Shown here in pieces: positions 1-10,880 of a stretch of 64,000 nucleotides of DNA. The DNA lies in NCBI GenBank assembly GCA_004794785.1, contig SJOL01006408.1, positions 1,152,617 through 1,216,616 of the forward strand, read 5' to 3'. Positions within the stretch are counted from its first letter, which is position 1, and every line of letters starts with the position of its first letter. The translations under genes and the position numbers were made by a program. The notes under the pieces are model-generated. The model did no database searches. It was given only the letters and a program-made list of their open reading frames with translations, and was not told where the DNA came from. Origin of the DNA: Opisthorchis felineus (taxonomy: Eukaryota; Platyhelminthes; Trematoda; Opisthorchiida; Opisthorchiidae).

Positions 1-1009
1 TTTTTCACATGTAGTTGGGATGGACTTGAATGTCCTATCTATCAAGATAACGTTGCAGCGTCATCGTAGACGGGTTAGCTGATGTCATTCTCGTGGTTAA
101 ACGTCAATAAAATTAAGAGTGGAAGAACAGGAGAATACTATCTCAGTTGTAGGTAGTTATGGAATTTGTAAAATTCATGTTCATATCACTCTTGTGTGAA
201 CAGTTCCCCTTCTTCTGTCCTTGCGCAATTATTCTCGTAAGTTCACACCAAGGGAAGAGACTACGGGACCCGAAACTCATTAGTAGTGCATATCCTTGGC
301 AATGTCGGAATCTGAACTACGGAAATCTGACATGCGACCACTACTCGACTGGCGCATTCTGGACCCACTTGAATTATTACATCGCGCAAACATGAACATA
401 TTCGCCTGTTCGGCTAACACATTCATCCAACCCGAGACGAGTACTGAGTTGAGAAATCTGGTCTACCTAGGGAGCATAGGACACTTAATCACGGTCGACA
501 GTGAGTGAGACGAATCACGTTCGGTGGCTCGAAACACGAGGCACCGACGACAAAATAAGATGGGTTACCGGGCACTTTGAATCAGGGAGCAGAATATATA
601 GTGATGAACAGCTCAGTTTGGACGGTTTGGCATTATAAGTGTGCCGCAGAAAACTTACGTATAGGCAATTAGAATAATAACCCCAGTACGATTTTGGCGG
701 TCTACAAGGAACTCCCATATAAAAGTCGATTAGGTGTCCCGTGCCAATTTCCGTAATGTCGATGGATGAGGGAGATTCTCCCACTTAAAGAAAGACAGAG
801 TGTGTGCTCTGTGTTTGGAGACAGTGCAGATTACTACACAGATGGTCCTCACAGGCGTAGCTCCGGGTTCTCAGCAAACGTCTGCAAGGCAGACACATCT
901 ACAGCCAAAATATTGCAAATGGCTCAGAAGGAAGAGTAATTTATACGACGAGGGAACCTTCTATTTGAGTAGTCGTCACTGGAAAATCCAGTCAACATGT
1001 GACTACGTA
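1..1009. other. No gene recognised
   Basis: Unassigned single-copy-like sequence. Short open stretches at 159-508 and 515-784 carry no motif. Confidence 0.6.
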
Positions 1010-1300
1010 AGATGAATCCCGTGACTGCAGAATGAGTGGCACCATATCCTGTATACTTGCAAATTAATTGCACTGATGATCAGCCGCTGGCGACTGAACG
1101 GTCTTGTATACAAGCTACCAGCCAGGAAGTTGTGGGTTTGAATATCCCTGAAGACTCGCGATATACGCGCTACTGATTACTCCCAGTAAGGACAAAACAG
1201 CTGTACGGTGCCTCTTGGCTCTTCGGCATAGACTGATTCCGCTTGCAGGACGGAACTTCGACCGAAAACATACTTACTACTGTTCTAGTAATTGAGGTGT
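1010..1300 (+). mobile_element. tRNA-derived SINE-like repeat (GTGGCCGAATGGTTAAG type), copy 1
   Basis: Member of the most abundant dispersed family in the window. In order: GTGACTGCAGAATGAGTGGC, GATGATCAGCCGCTGG, an eroded tRNA-like head, GGGTTTGAATATCCCTG (B-box-like), TACTCCCAGTAAGGAC, then TGGCTCTTCGGCATAGACTG and TTGCAGGACGGAAC. No coding capacity. Confidence 0.65.
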
Positions 1301-1659
1301 GCTTTCAGATAAGTGGAGAGCTGGAAGATGTGCCATCAAAAATGCTGATGAGTTTCGCAAAGTCATCACAGTGAACTTGCCAAACTGTGGTAAACAGCAA
1401 TATGACCACGCCCCACTAACCTCATTCTAGGTTGGAATGAAAACGGAGAAAAGTCACTAATAATAAAGTGTCTAAAGATTGAGCGAATCTTCTATTCAGG
1501 GGGTGAACGTAGGGTGAGAAATGGCGCCTTTCATAATGGACAAGTACGTATTCCCAAGCTGTTTTAGTCGTGTAGACTTGACACACGTTCTTTACGAATC
1601 CATGCGTCAACAAAGTGGTTGGAAGATAAGTCTCAGAGAAGAACAAAATACATATATAT

Positions 1660-1984
1660 ACGTAGTGAACTACTCATAAGGTTGCTGAAAATTCGTCGAC
1701 AGCCCACGACCGGTTTCGCCCTTCTTGGGGCTCATCAGGTAGGCGAAGTCCCCGAGTTTCCGTCAACCTTATGTTCTACTTGAAACCAAATTGCACGAAA
1801 TTAGCAGAATACACTCATTTGCAAACAAATTTGGTTTTGCGAGAGACTCACCTGGAACTTAGCTGAATCTCTCGTTTGTGATGTTTCCAGGCAGCTGAAT
1901 GTGCTGCACCAGGCCGCCTCATGTTTCATTTGCTACGATATTCGGATATCGCGATACAACAAACTTATGAGTAGTGCATTACGT
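1660..1984 (+). mobile_element. Fold-back/MITE-like element, near full-length copy 1 (325 bases)
   Basis: The two ends form inverted repeats of 21 bases with 19 identities: the left end contains GAACTACTCATAAG and the right end CTTATGAGTAGTGCATT, each bordered by ACGTA. Flanks are TATAT-rich on both sides, suggesting insertion at a TA-rich target. The body has a head half (AAGGTTGCTGAAAATTC ... GTTCTACTTGAAACC), a joint (AATACACTCATTTGCAAAC) and a tail half (CACCTGGAAC ... AGCTGAATCTCTCGTTTG). It encodes nothing. It serves here as the reference for the other copies in the window. Confidence 0.75.
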
Positions 1985-2994
1985 ATATACATGTATAAAA
2001 TACATATACTTTCACCTCACTTGCAGCGCGTTTCCCAATGTTCCGTTAATATACTTACTCGGAAAAATGTACGTCCTCTTTGCTTCCGACGAATCAGGGT
2101 GCAACTTGTCCCACAAGCCCAGGTCTCAACATTTACTGCTCAAGTTTATAATAGACTGTAAGAAAAACCAGCTTGAAGGCTCCAGCAGTTAAACCCACAG
2201 ACCTAAAATACAGTTCATCCCGATAAACTAGTAAACATCCTCAGGATGGAGGGTTCTTATTTCGCATAACTCATGAGGACAACCATCGGGAAGACCACGG
2301 GGAAGCGAGAAAACATAGAAGGAGCTTCGAAACCGACGATATCTTACTTCGTCAAGGAATGTAACAGACCAAAATCAATCGAGTTCAAGCAGAAGAACGA
2401 AAACTTTTCAAAATGATTTCTTCATTGAGTGGAGATAAGGCCAACATTGTTTCATTTGTGAAGTCAACTAAGCCTATTGACGTAGGGGAAATACGATAGA
2501 CAACATACCGAAGACATAGTGGCCTATGATATAGGTGAGTCACAAAGATCTATGGAAACCTTTGTACTTAGGTATAACATGGTATCTAAAGGGTCCATAG
2601 AACGCATCCTTGTACTTTCTTCCACTTTTGGAACTACACTGACCGACTGAAAAGAAAAACACAGCTGACGATGTGTAAAACTTTGGGTAAATCTCATGGA
2701 TAGTGATAACGGATTGTACAAAAAGGTTTGTACAGATAAGCGGTATTTTTTTCTCAAGAAATTATAGGCTGTTGGTCATACGCTGCATGATTCTGCCGAA
2801 ACCCCTAATTCCTAAGCTGTTGCCCAAGAATTACGCGTAACCACTGAGGGAGAATACTTACTCCGGTTAATGCACTTCAGAGGTCCACTTGAAAATTAAG
2901 GGCCGAAATGGTTTTGATTCAGAGTTTGGTACGACAAACGAGGGTTTGAATAGAGCGTGACTAGCTATGGAGCTGGCCTTGACAAAAATGAATA
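1985..2994. other. No gene recognised
   Basis: A + strand stretch at about 2365-2500 reads EERKLFKMISSLSGDKANIV, faintly like the pre-reverse-transcriptase block of Penelope-like elements; too weak to call. Confidence 0.5.
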
Positions 2995-3222
2995 TTAAAA
3001 AAATTGTTGTTCATCTTTAAAACTTTTTTGGTGTCTGGCTGTCAGGCCACTAAACACGAAAAATGAGATACTGCTAGGCTGCCCAAGCCTGGACAGAAGC
3101 AGTGGAGATGCAGAACTTGAGTTTGAACCATGGAACTTCCGGTCAGCAAGTTTGCGCGATAACCACTGAGCTATCTCGAACTCGCCAAAATGATTATATA
3201 CGGATAACTGCAACATCTGCAA
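2995..3222 (-). mobile_element. Second tRNA-derived SINE family copy (GAGATAGCTCAGTGG type)
   Basis: On the - strand GAGATAGCTCAGTGGTTATC is an excellent A-box region and CCATGGTTCAAACTCAAG a B-box region about 35 bases later. The tail that follows translates to SRLGQPSS and SGLTARHQKS, a string I recall as a recurrent spurious peptide in liver-fluke gene sets, which supports a trematode origin (memory only). It is a repeat, not a gene; the acceptor stem does not close, so it is not a working tRNA. Confidence 0.6.
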
Positions 3223-3934
3223 ACCCCATCATTCTGAGGTAACGTTTCTACCGAAAATTATACAGGTGAATCATACCTATATGGATTCGACTACGTAAAA
3301 AGACCTGCGACATTTAGAGTGTGTAGTCTACCAATGCAACCTATCAACATAATCGCAACCAGTAGCCGAAATCCAGGAGTGGTTGTGTTGCAGTCACAGT
3401 AGAAGTACTGCAACACGATCAGTGTTGCGCATAGGGTCATATGGCTCGTATGATGTAATGAAACTTATCTGAGTGGCAGATAGAGAAACCATCGATAAAA
3501 CGGGTGGTGATATGACCGGGTTATCATTCACTTAATTGTTCCATTCCTTGTCAGCTGTCTCAGAACTACTGAGCAAGTATAGACGTAACATGCTAAGGTT
3601 ACTCAGAACTCTTCTTCAACGGCACATTCATTTGAAGGCAAACATTATAAGCAAGAGATTCAGTCAGGTCTCCCGTGAGGACCAAAGGTGTACGCAAATG
3701 AGTGTATTTCTCTACTGAGCAAGAAGTTCAGACCCAACTAGAATCCCGGGTAGTTATGAGTTATCAAGTGCCTGATAGAATCAAAGGGTCACCGGCAGAC
3801 GTCCCTTTGCTTTGCACTTGTGTTCGTTCTTCGTTTCAACACACTCAACAAGTTAGTGATCACTTGTAATAAACTACACAAAACGACTGATTCTAATGGA
3901 GTCTTTATTTTGTAAGTGATGTCAACCTATTCCA
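3223..3934. other. No gene recognised
   Basis: Only the fold-back fragment at 3655-3718 is identifiable. Confidence 0.6.
3655..3718 (-). mobile_element. Fold-back element, tail/joint fragment
   Basis: AGATTCAGTCAGGTCTCC followed by CGCAAATGAGTGTATTTCTC resembles a reverse tail and joint, truncated on both sides. Confidence 0.4.
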
Positions 3935-4315
3935 AAAGGTCTAGAAACACTGTATAGCTGTTATATCTTTATTACTGGTCATCGCTAGTGTGTATATCAC
4001 AAATCTTCAGAATAATTCGGACTCTCAACCTTCTGCTCGTAGTTGGACACTAAATCGATTGACCACGACCGGCTGATCAGTATCGTGATCAGCTCAAACT
4101 CAGACAGGAAAAAAGCATCACTCTTCGTTCACTCATGGGATTCAGCTCACGTGATCACGTGTAGACTAACTGCTTAAGCAATGACATCTGAGGTGGACGG
4201 TTCAGGCGTCGTGTGGGTCAATAATCTTCCTGAGCTACTTATGGTTTGATAATAGCATGGCGAGATTTAGAAGTTCCAATGGAGGTTCTGTCCTGCAACT
4301 ATTACACTCAACATT
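3935..4315 (-). mobile_element. tRNA-derived SINE-like repeat, reverse copy
   Basis: Reverse order blocks: ACTGTATAGCTGTTAT, CACAAATCTTCAGAAT, ATCACTCTTCGTTCACTC, GATTCAGCTCACGTGATC, GTGGACGGTTCAGGCG, GAGCTACTTATGGTTTGATA and GGAGGTTCTGTCCTGCAA. It is followed directly by an ATC array. Confidence 0.6.
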
Positions 4316-4373
4316 ACTAATATTATTATCATCGTCATCGTCATCATCATCATCATCGTCATCGTCATTGACA
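4316..4373. repeat. ATC/GTC trinucleotide array
   Basis: TATTATTATCATCGTCATCG and following CATCATCATCATC units. It sits exactly at the 3' edge of a reverse SINE copy. Confidence 0.9.
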
Positions 4374-5939
4374 GCATAACGTCAATGTTCAGAATGTTCC
4401 TCCCATGTTCTGGATGTTCACTTTCAACTTTCTCCATTCGTTTGGTGTCCGTCTACTCCGGCACTTTCCGCTAATGTTCGTCGACTTTCACCGACCTTGA
4501 ATGCCAAGAGTGGCGTGTGCTTTCGGTGTGACAAATTGTCGGGAAAAAATATAGCATTTTGGTTTCCGTTGCAACTACGAGGAGTTTATCACAGACCAAT
4601 AGAATTCCACTCAACTCTCGGCTGATCACATGTGTTCTTTACATTTGGGTTATAACTGGTTCTTGGTGGCTCAGAGCTTTCTTGGAAATTGGAGTTTTAA
4701 GTTCCTCTTCTCCACTATGTTATCTACCGTGAAATTTTCAGTAGTGTGTTAGCCACCAATATTGGAACAATGGACTGTTGTCATCACAGAAGCCTTCTTG
4801 GAGGTCCAACAATTTTAATAAACATATTTCATTGTGCGGTGGAGAGATAGCAAGTTCACCATACCTCTGTTTCCGTTCAACATGAGATGAAATATGTCGC
4901 TTTGTTTTGTTCCTCACGTGCACTTTTTTCAATATGAAGTCTGTAGGGAATACATTCAATTATATTCAACCCGATGGGGTTAAATAACAAGCAAACAATA
5001 TTTTGTCCAGGATTCCACTGAGGCACATTACATGCACGGGTCAACAATGGCTAATGATTTGCCAGCAGAAACAAATGAAAATAAAAAGGTAAAAAAATAA
5101 AACTAACGTCAGGTGTCCAGTACTTTTGCATATTTCTCATTCACAAGTACTTGCGCAACGTCCTAAACTTGTTCAAGTTTCTTCAGTTCCCGCCAACCAA
5201 ATCACAAAAAAACTGTGGTTTCCTCCTCCAGACTGACTTTAACTATTATTCATTTTACACGTCATGTTAGTTCGGAGACCTATTCTTATAAAGCTCCAAA
5301 AACAGCAGTTACTGTCGACAACCGGGCAGATGGCAGCGTCTCCTGGGTTTCTTCAGCACACTCGTCAGTGGTATTTCGACTCTGAAATTCTCTTATGAAT
5401 GGTGTCCGGCAAGTATCAGAGTCTGACGTATTGGATCGGTCATTTCGAATCCTATCAAAAGGAGCCCATTATTATGGGAGTTTAGTATATCGGCTGTGTT
5501 TACGCATTTTAGTAATGCTCAAAAACATTCCGACCTGTGGAACAGAGCATTTGGATTGCAGTGTCTCTTAGATAGTATGTCGGCCAATCTGGAGGTCATT
5601 ATATGAGGTTTGTTTCCCTGGTGAAAGATCCTGGCTGAGGAGCATCGCGTGCATCCCAAGTTGCCTCTCCGAGGGAGAATGTTTCATCTTGAGTGGTGTT
5701 CTTCAACAGGGAGTGATGAACACCACGAATCTGCAGAGAATGCGCCTTAAAGCAGCATGGACACTTTCAAAGCTCATCAATATCCAAATGTTTCACCTTT
5801 TTTAGTGACAAGTCATCTGAAGAACGCGGTCCATGAACCAGTCAAATAATTTGCACTTGCTGACCCATCTGGCTTTGCGTGAGCCATTTATGTTATTCCA
5901 AGAAGTTTACATTAAAGGCCTGAAAACTATTCGCAAGTA
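4374..5939. other. No gene recognised
   Basis: A short block GCAGAGAATGCGCCTTAAAGC (5731-5751) has a relative at 15073-15092, so a low-copy repeat is present. Confidence 0.5.
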
Positions 5940-6110
5940 AATCTGAAGGACAAGTCTTCGAATGTGATAAGCATCCGTGTGCTGAGGCCTAGAGAATCGA
6001 AATGCGCCGCACCTGGGTCATAAGCACGATAGGTGGACTCTAGGCAGGAATTCGAACAAACGATTTCATTCGACCTCATTAAAAAGCTCACGCCCACAGA
6101 TCTGCCCACA
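5940..6110 (-). repeat. tRNA-like repeat relic
   Basis: Read in reverse, CTGTGGGCGTGAGC and TTTGTTCGAATTCCTGCC resemble A- and B-boxes at tRNA-like spacing. The - strand open stretch here is probably repeat-derived. Confidence 0.35.
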
Positions 6111-6369
6111 GTCCAGTGACCAGAGCAACCGGTACACGAACAAGCACATACACATAGGCGCGCTCACACCGGATATGAGCTGAGGTAAAATCAAGCATGA
6201 CACACGGTGGATGCCCCTGATGCTGTCTTGTCTCCGTGTAACCTCTTGTTTTGTAAAACCTCTAGGGAAGGGTTACCTATGCCAACTAACACGCTGTTTA
6301 ACGTAGAATCCCGAAGAGCCAAGTCAGGGTTTCTTCGTTAATAAGACTCCTCAGGCAGGTGTAGACAGG

Positions 6370-6570
6370 TTCGACATGTGGTCCTTTGGATAGCGGTCTT
6401 CGTTCGTTAAAAGATCAAGTGTTCGACCCCACCACATCCACCTGATGAGCCTAGATGAAGACGAAAACGCTGGTCTGCCAGAAATCTTCGGAAACTGGTC
6501 GCACTCTTCCGCTAAGCATTCTTCGAAATTCGAAGCCTAATAATTAGCAGTGTGTTGAGAGGGCTTGACT
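6370..6570 (+). repeat. tRNA-like segment with a fold-back-like tail
   Basis: ATGTGGT at 6375 pairs with ACCACAT at 6428 around a tRNA-sized segment with GGATAGCGG and AAGTGTTCGACCCC, but the T-arm does not pair. The following CCACCTGATGAGCC ... GACGAAAAC ... TTAGCAGTGTGTT resembles the reverse head of the fold-back family. Possibly a fused or ancestral form. Confidence 0.35.
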
Positions 6571-7164
6571 GATAACCAAATGAAAGCATCAGGTGATTGT
6601 CTGAATTATCACTAGTAGGTTAGACCGAAATCACAAAATATCAGTATTTCCAAAACTACCATGAATAGAAGTATGAACTTTCGAATCCCATATACTGCCT
6701 GAATCTTTTGCCAACTCAGAGTTCATATCTTTCGGGAAGACGCTTCAATAATGACAGATATTTAGGTCATATATCTCTGTGAAAACCAAGCTGGCATTTG
6801 CCATGGCACTCAAACGATGAAAAGCATGCTAAACTGTCACGCAACAAATGAGCATCTGAGGTCTGGGATGCTGAAATCCAAATAAGTTCGGGATAGCCTG
6901 GTAAATATGGAAACTGGTGGATGGGGAAGTACTCACTAACTTTCAATTCATAAAACGTCGCTTGAGAAAGCAGACATGTCTCATAAGTCTCCTCTAGTCA
7001 CGACTTATATAGCGAACACAAGGTGGTGCCAACCGGTACATGCAATTTCCCCATTTTTTACCGCGCATGATAAAAGTGTCGTGTTGAATTCCTTCATTGC
7101 CGAAAGTCTCAGAAACTGACACCTCCAAACAATTATTGAGAATATGGCAGTGCCAAACATGAAT
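6571..7164. other. No gene recognised
   Basis: Nothing identifiable. Confidence 0.6.
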
Positions 7165-7440
7165 ATACTGTACTACACCAAGCTATAATGGCATAGTATA
7201 TTGTGCTACGCTGTACTATACCACACCCTGTCATACTGCACCACACTGTGCTACATTATACTATACTATACCATACTGTACTATACTATACTATACTATA
7301 CTATAATATATATACCATAACACTACACTATAATATAACATGATGCACCACGCCATATCACGCTGCTGTGCTATACTATATTGTACTATGCTGTGATGTA
7401 CTGTGCTACACTATAGTATACAATACGATATTACACGATA
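7165..7440. repeat. Degenerate TATAC/CTATA minisatellite
   Basis: Runs of ACTATACTATACTATAC and variants such as ACCACACTGTGC make an imperfect five-base periodicity with interruptions. Old and mutated. Confidence 0.8.
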
Positions 7441-9968
7441 TCACACCTGAATGAGAGAGGTATGGATTGTTCCGTAGTCACAAGTTATTTGCGAAGCAGG
7501 TTGCGCGCTGTGTGTAGTGTTAATGTTTTCATCTCTAAGGCTGTTTAATATGAGTACGATTTGACTTAAAAATGGATTGCACTCATCCGGACGGTCTTAT
7601 GTGCTCGAAACTACAAGTTAAATTAAGATAGCCCTTTCTCCACAGTTTGATTTCATGGGCTTTATAATAAGACAAATTAACTCAACATAGGGTTTCTAAT
7701 ATTTTCATAAGTTCTTGTAGAATGTTGCCCCTCACTAAGCATAATTGTAATTTATGGTGACATAGTTTATATGCATATACGGTAATACAAATACTCAATG
7801 TTTACTTCGTGCAACATGACCAAGTAACGAAATGAAGTATGCTCAAACGAGTGAATAGGGTGTGAAAATTCACCTTGAGGCACTACCACGCTAGTTGAAA
7901 GCAAACAGTGTGGTGAAATTCACCGCGAATAAAGCTCAACAGTGCATAACCTAACGCACTTTGTAATTTGGTCAAAGAATGTAAACAGATTGTTTAGACC
8001 TGGAGTGGACAAACTTTATCATTTGTCAAAGTTAAATGATAATGCGATCAAGGTTTAGTGATAAAAGGGTTTTTTATGAAAACCCGAAAATATTCACCTT
8101 CATGTCGCCATCCTCCTTCTGTCCTGGCAAATCGACAACAAAGAGAGCACCAGCAGTCCTGGATTCGAACTCCGGATAACTGACATGCGAAACAAGCATT
8201 TCAACATTAACTCGCTAGCTTCGGAAAAGGCAAGTGTGGATTCTATAAATCCGGCAACTAATTCAAAACTATCCAACAGATTTCAAGTGTCCGTGGCACT
8301 ACTCGACTGGAAAGTCCTGATGTGCAGATCAGTCGATCGACTAATGAGTTGTTGTCAGGGGCGTCGGGCGAGCCAATCATATCGAGTAAGCTTGAGCACT
8401 GCCAAAAGTGGCAATTCGGGCGCTTTCAGCATGCTTTGATTGACTAGTGGTAGCACGCTAACCTTGAATGATGAGTACCCTGCGCGACCAAAGATGTGCA
8501 CTATCGATGGGTCCCATTAGAAGCGTAACTCTAGTTCATTGCTTTCTTCCTTTAATGTGAACTCCCCAAAATATGTGAACCACGATTGATGGAGAACTGT
8601 TCAAGCAAGGGTGATGTGAAGGGGGATGCTGGAAATTCCGCAACAACATACAACTCAAAATTATGCCAGCCTGGACAGAGGTGACTGTGTCATTTACCGA
8701 GGGTTAAAAACTTTCAAGACAGCATTTTTGATGCTCACGTGATTACTATTCTAACCTGTATTGTGACACTGCACCCCGAGGTCGCTACTCTTCCAAACAC
8801 CACGACATCAAGACATTGTACCCCTGGACCCTTTGTTCATTTTCACACATAGTAATTGGGTTACCGTTGGAATTTTGCATGGAATTTTGCGGCTTCATTG
8901 CTTTGAACATTGGGCTTTTGGAAACAGACCATTTTCGAGAGGAGGAATGTGTCAAAGATAGTATGACATATGTATGAAACTAAACATGGTCAGCACTTTC
9001 CACATGCGCATCGTTAGGTCACGTGGTCTTGTGAACCGCGCAGCTGAACACTCGTAAGTATGAGGAGCAGAGTTTGAATACAATTTCCACAGATTGAGTG
9101 CACTGTGAAATGCTTAGTCAACGTATAAACGCAAACCTTAAATGTCTATATTTTACAGTGCCAATGAAATCCGTTTGAACTAACATATACATTGGAAAGC
9201 GAATATCTCATTTTGTCGCTTAGTGTAAGACACGTCACGGTCCATCTCCCTCTATGAGAGAGCAGGGACCTGCAAATAGCCTTTTATTTCCCTCCCTACT
9301 AGTGTATCTTCTGGGGAGGGTGACTGTGGAATCAGAATAAATCATATCAGATTACTTTATTTGCATATTGAGAGGGTTTGGCCTTCGCTGATGCCCACTT
9401 TGAGGGCTAAACTGTCATTCTGGACCCCATTTTGGGGCAAAAAGTAGATTGGCCTTCTGCCAATTCACTAAAATTACTTCGGTGAGTTAACTATATCCAT
9501 CCGAAAGAAACAAGAGCTAACCATTTTGCAAAACAACGGGCAAGATAACAACATGATTGACAGATTCAGCTAAGTCGCATTTTAATATCCTAATCTGTAA
9601 ACGGATGTTAAAAACTGGATTTGTTCTACACGTATGGTGTGCCGCAATCGCCGGTGAGAAATTCAACGGAAACGAAGGTTAAGTTGATACAGCACTGAAC
9701 AACTCTCGTTGTGAATGACTGTAACCAATACTTTACCAGTTTCATCCTCCCTGGCGAACACGTGATCTTGTTCTCATCAGCAGTCCCAACCGATCCGTAT
9801 GAACCGAATTCATGTCTCATATTTGGACCAAATCGGGTTAAGGGTATCATCAACCGGTAGTCCGTGAAATCGATTTATACGCTGAATATAGGTAGTTGAT
9901 CTGTCCGCAAATTGGGGAACGCTACGCTCTTTTGCTGCAGATAAACCCTCTTACATTGGGGAAATATG
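7441..9968. other. No gene recognised
   Basis: GTGGTGAAATTCACC-type short direct repeats at 7869 and 7911, and a possible tRNA-like B-box relic (reverse of GGATTCGAACTCCGG) near 8162. Nothing else. Confidence 0.5.
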
Positions 9969-9991
9969 TTATTTTCGCTTATTTTTTGTAG

Positions 9992-10339
9992 GTGACTGAG
10001 CTTGTAGAAGGCGAAACAACCCGGGTGCGTAGGTACATGGCCTTAAGTACACTCGCGCTTGAAAATCAACAGCAGAAGAACAACCGGTTCCCCGAACGCC
10101 TGATTCAGTTTCTTCTTGCGTTTGGAAGTTGGCAAAGTAGCACAATTGGGAAAGTCCCGCTGTACCACTTGGTCGTTCACCGAGCTGGGTTACCAGAGCT
10201 TCGTCGCCATCAATTTGACACGGTCGATGCGCTCCGGTCACGACAAAAACGACGAATAACGTCAAATTGGTGTCAGAATCAACTGCACCATGTGGAAAAT
10301 GTGAATAGTTCTTGTATTGACTTAATGCACTACTCATAA
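9992..10339 (+). other. Unidentified open stretch, both strands open
   Basis: A TTTTTTTGTAG acceptor-like site at 9982-9991 precedes an open frame starting VTELVEGETTRVRRYMALST, and the frame ends inside the fold-back element at 10323. The - strand is open over 9969-10367 (132 codons). I recognise neither peptide. It might be an exon of a + strand gene, but no partner exon was found. Confidence 0.15.
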
Positions 10340-10618
10340 GGTTGCTGAAGACTCTTGAACGGCCCACGACCGTTTTCGCCCATCTTGTGGCTCATCAGGT
10401 AGGCACAGTCTCCGAGTGTCCGTCAACCTTATGCTCTATTTGAACCCATGTGGCACAAAATTAGCGAAATACACTCATCTGCATACCAATTTGGTCTTGA
10501 CGTGTGACTCACGTGGAACCCAGTTGAACCTCTCATTTATGATGTTCTCATGTCTCTGTTGATACGATATTCGAGATATCGCGATACACACTATAGACAC
10601 AATGCACTTCTCATAAGT
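10323..10618 (+). mobile_element. Fold-back/MITE-like element, copy 2, right end inverted
   Basis: Head, joint and tail match copy 1 in the same order and orientation. The left end reads AATGCACTACTCATAAGG. The right end, where copy 1 has CTTATGAGTAGTGCATT, instead has AATGCACTTCTCATAAG, the opposite orientation. The copy therefore has direct rather than inverted terminal repeats. Confidence 0.7.
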
Positions 10619-10777
10619 ATGATGTTTGTGATTATAAACACTCATTTGAGAATTTAGTTGGTATTAACAGGAGACCCTAATTTGTGATATCCTACAACTG
10701 AATGCGATGCATAAAGGCCGCTTGATATGTCAATCAGATTTATTCTGAAGATGTTTAAGTATTCTCCTTGACAAGAT

Positions 10778-10880
10778 TCTACTCACAAGGCCAAAAGAAA
10801 CTTGGGGCAGCCCACTACCGGTCTCGAAGCTCACCGGGCAACCCCCAGAATCTCAGCTTTGTTCAGTACGTTCACTTGAA
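10778..10880 (+). mobile_element. Fold-back element, degenerate head fragment
   Basis: TCTACTCACAAGG, then GGCAGCCCACTACCGGT and CAGTACGTTCACTTGAA, follow the order of the family head with many substitutions. It lies only 160 bases after copy 2 in the same orientation. Confidence 0.5.

Noticed and set aside
2365..2500. Possible Penelope-like fragment (EERKLFKMISSLSGDK)
   Set aside because: Only a faint pattern and no neighbouring motif; could be chance.
6375..6434. Possible functional tRNA gene (7-base acceptor pairing)
   Set aside because: The T-arm does not pair and no clear anticodon arm forms; treated as a relic.
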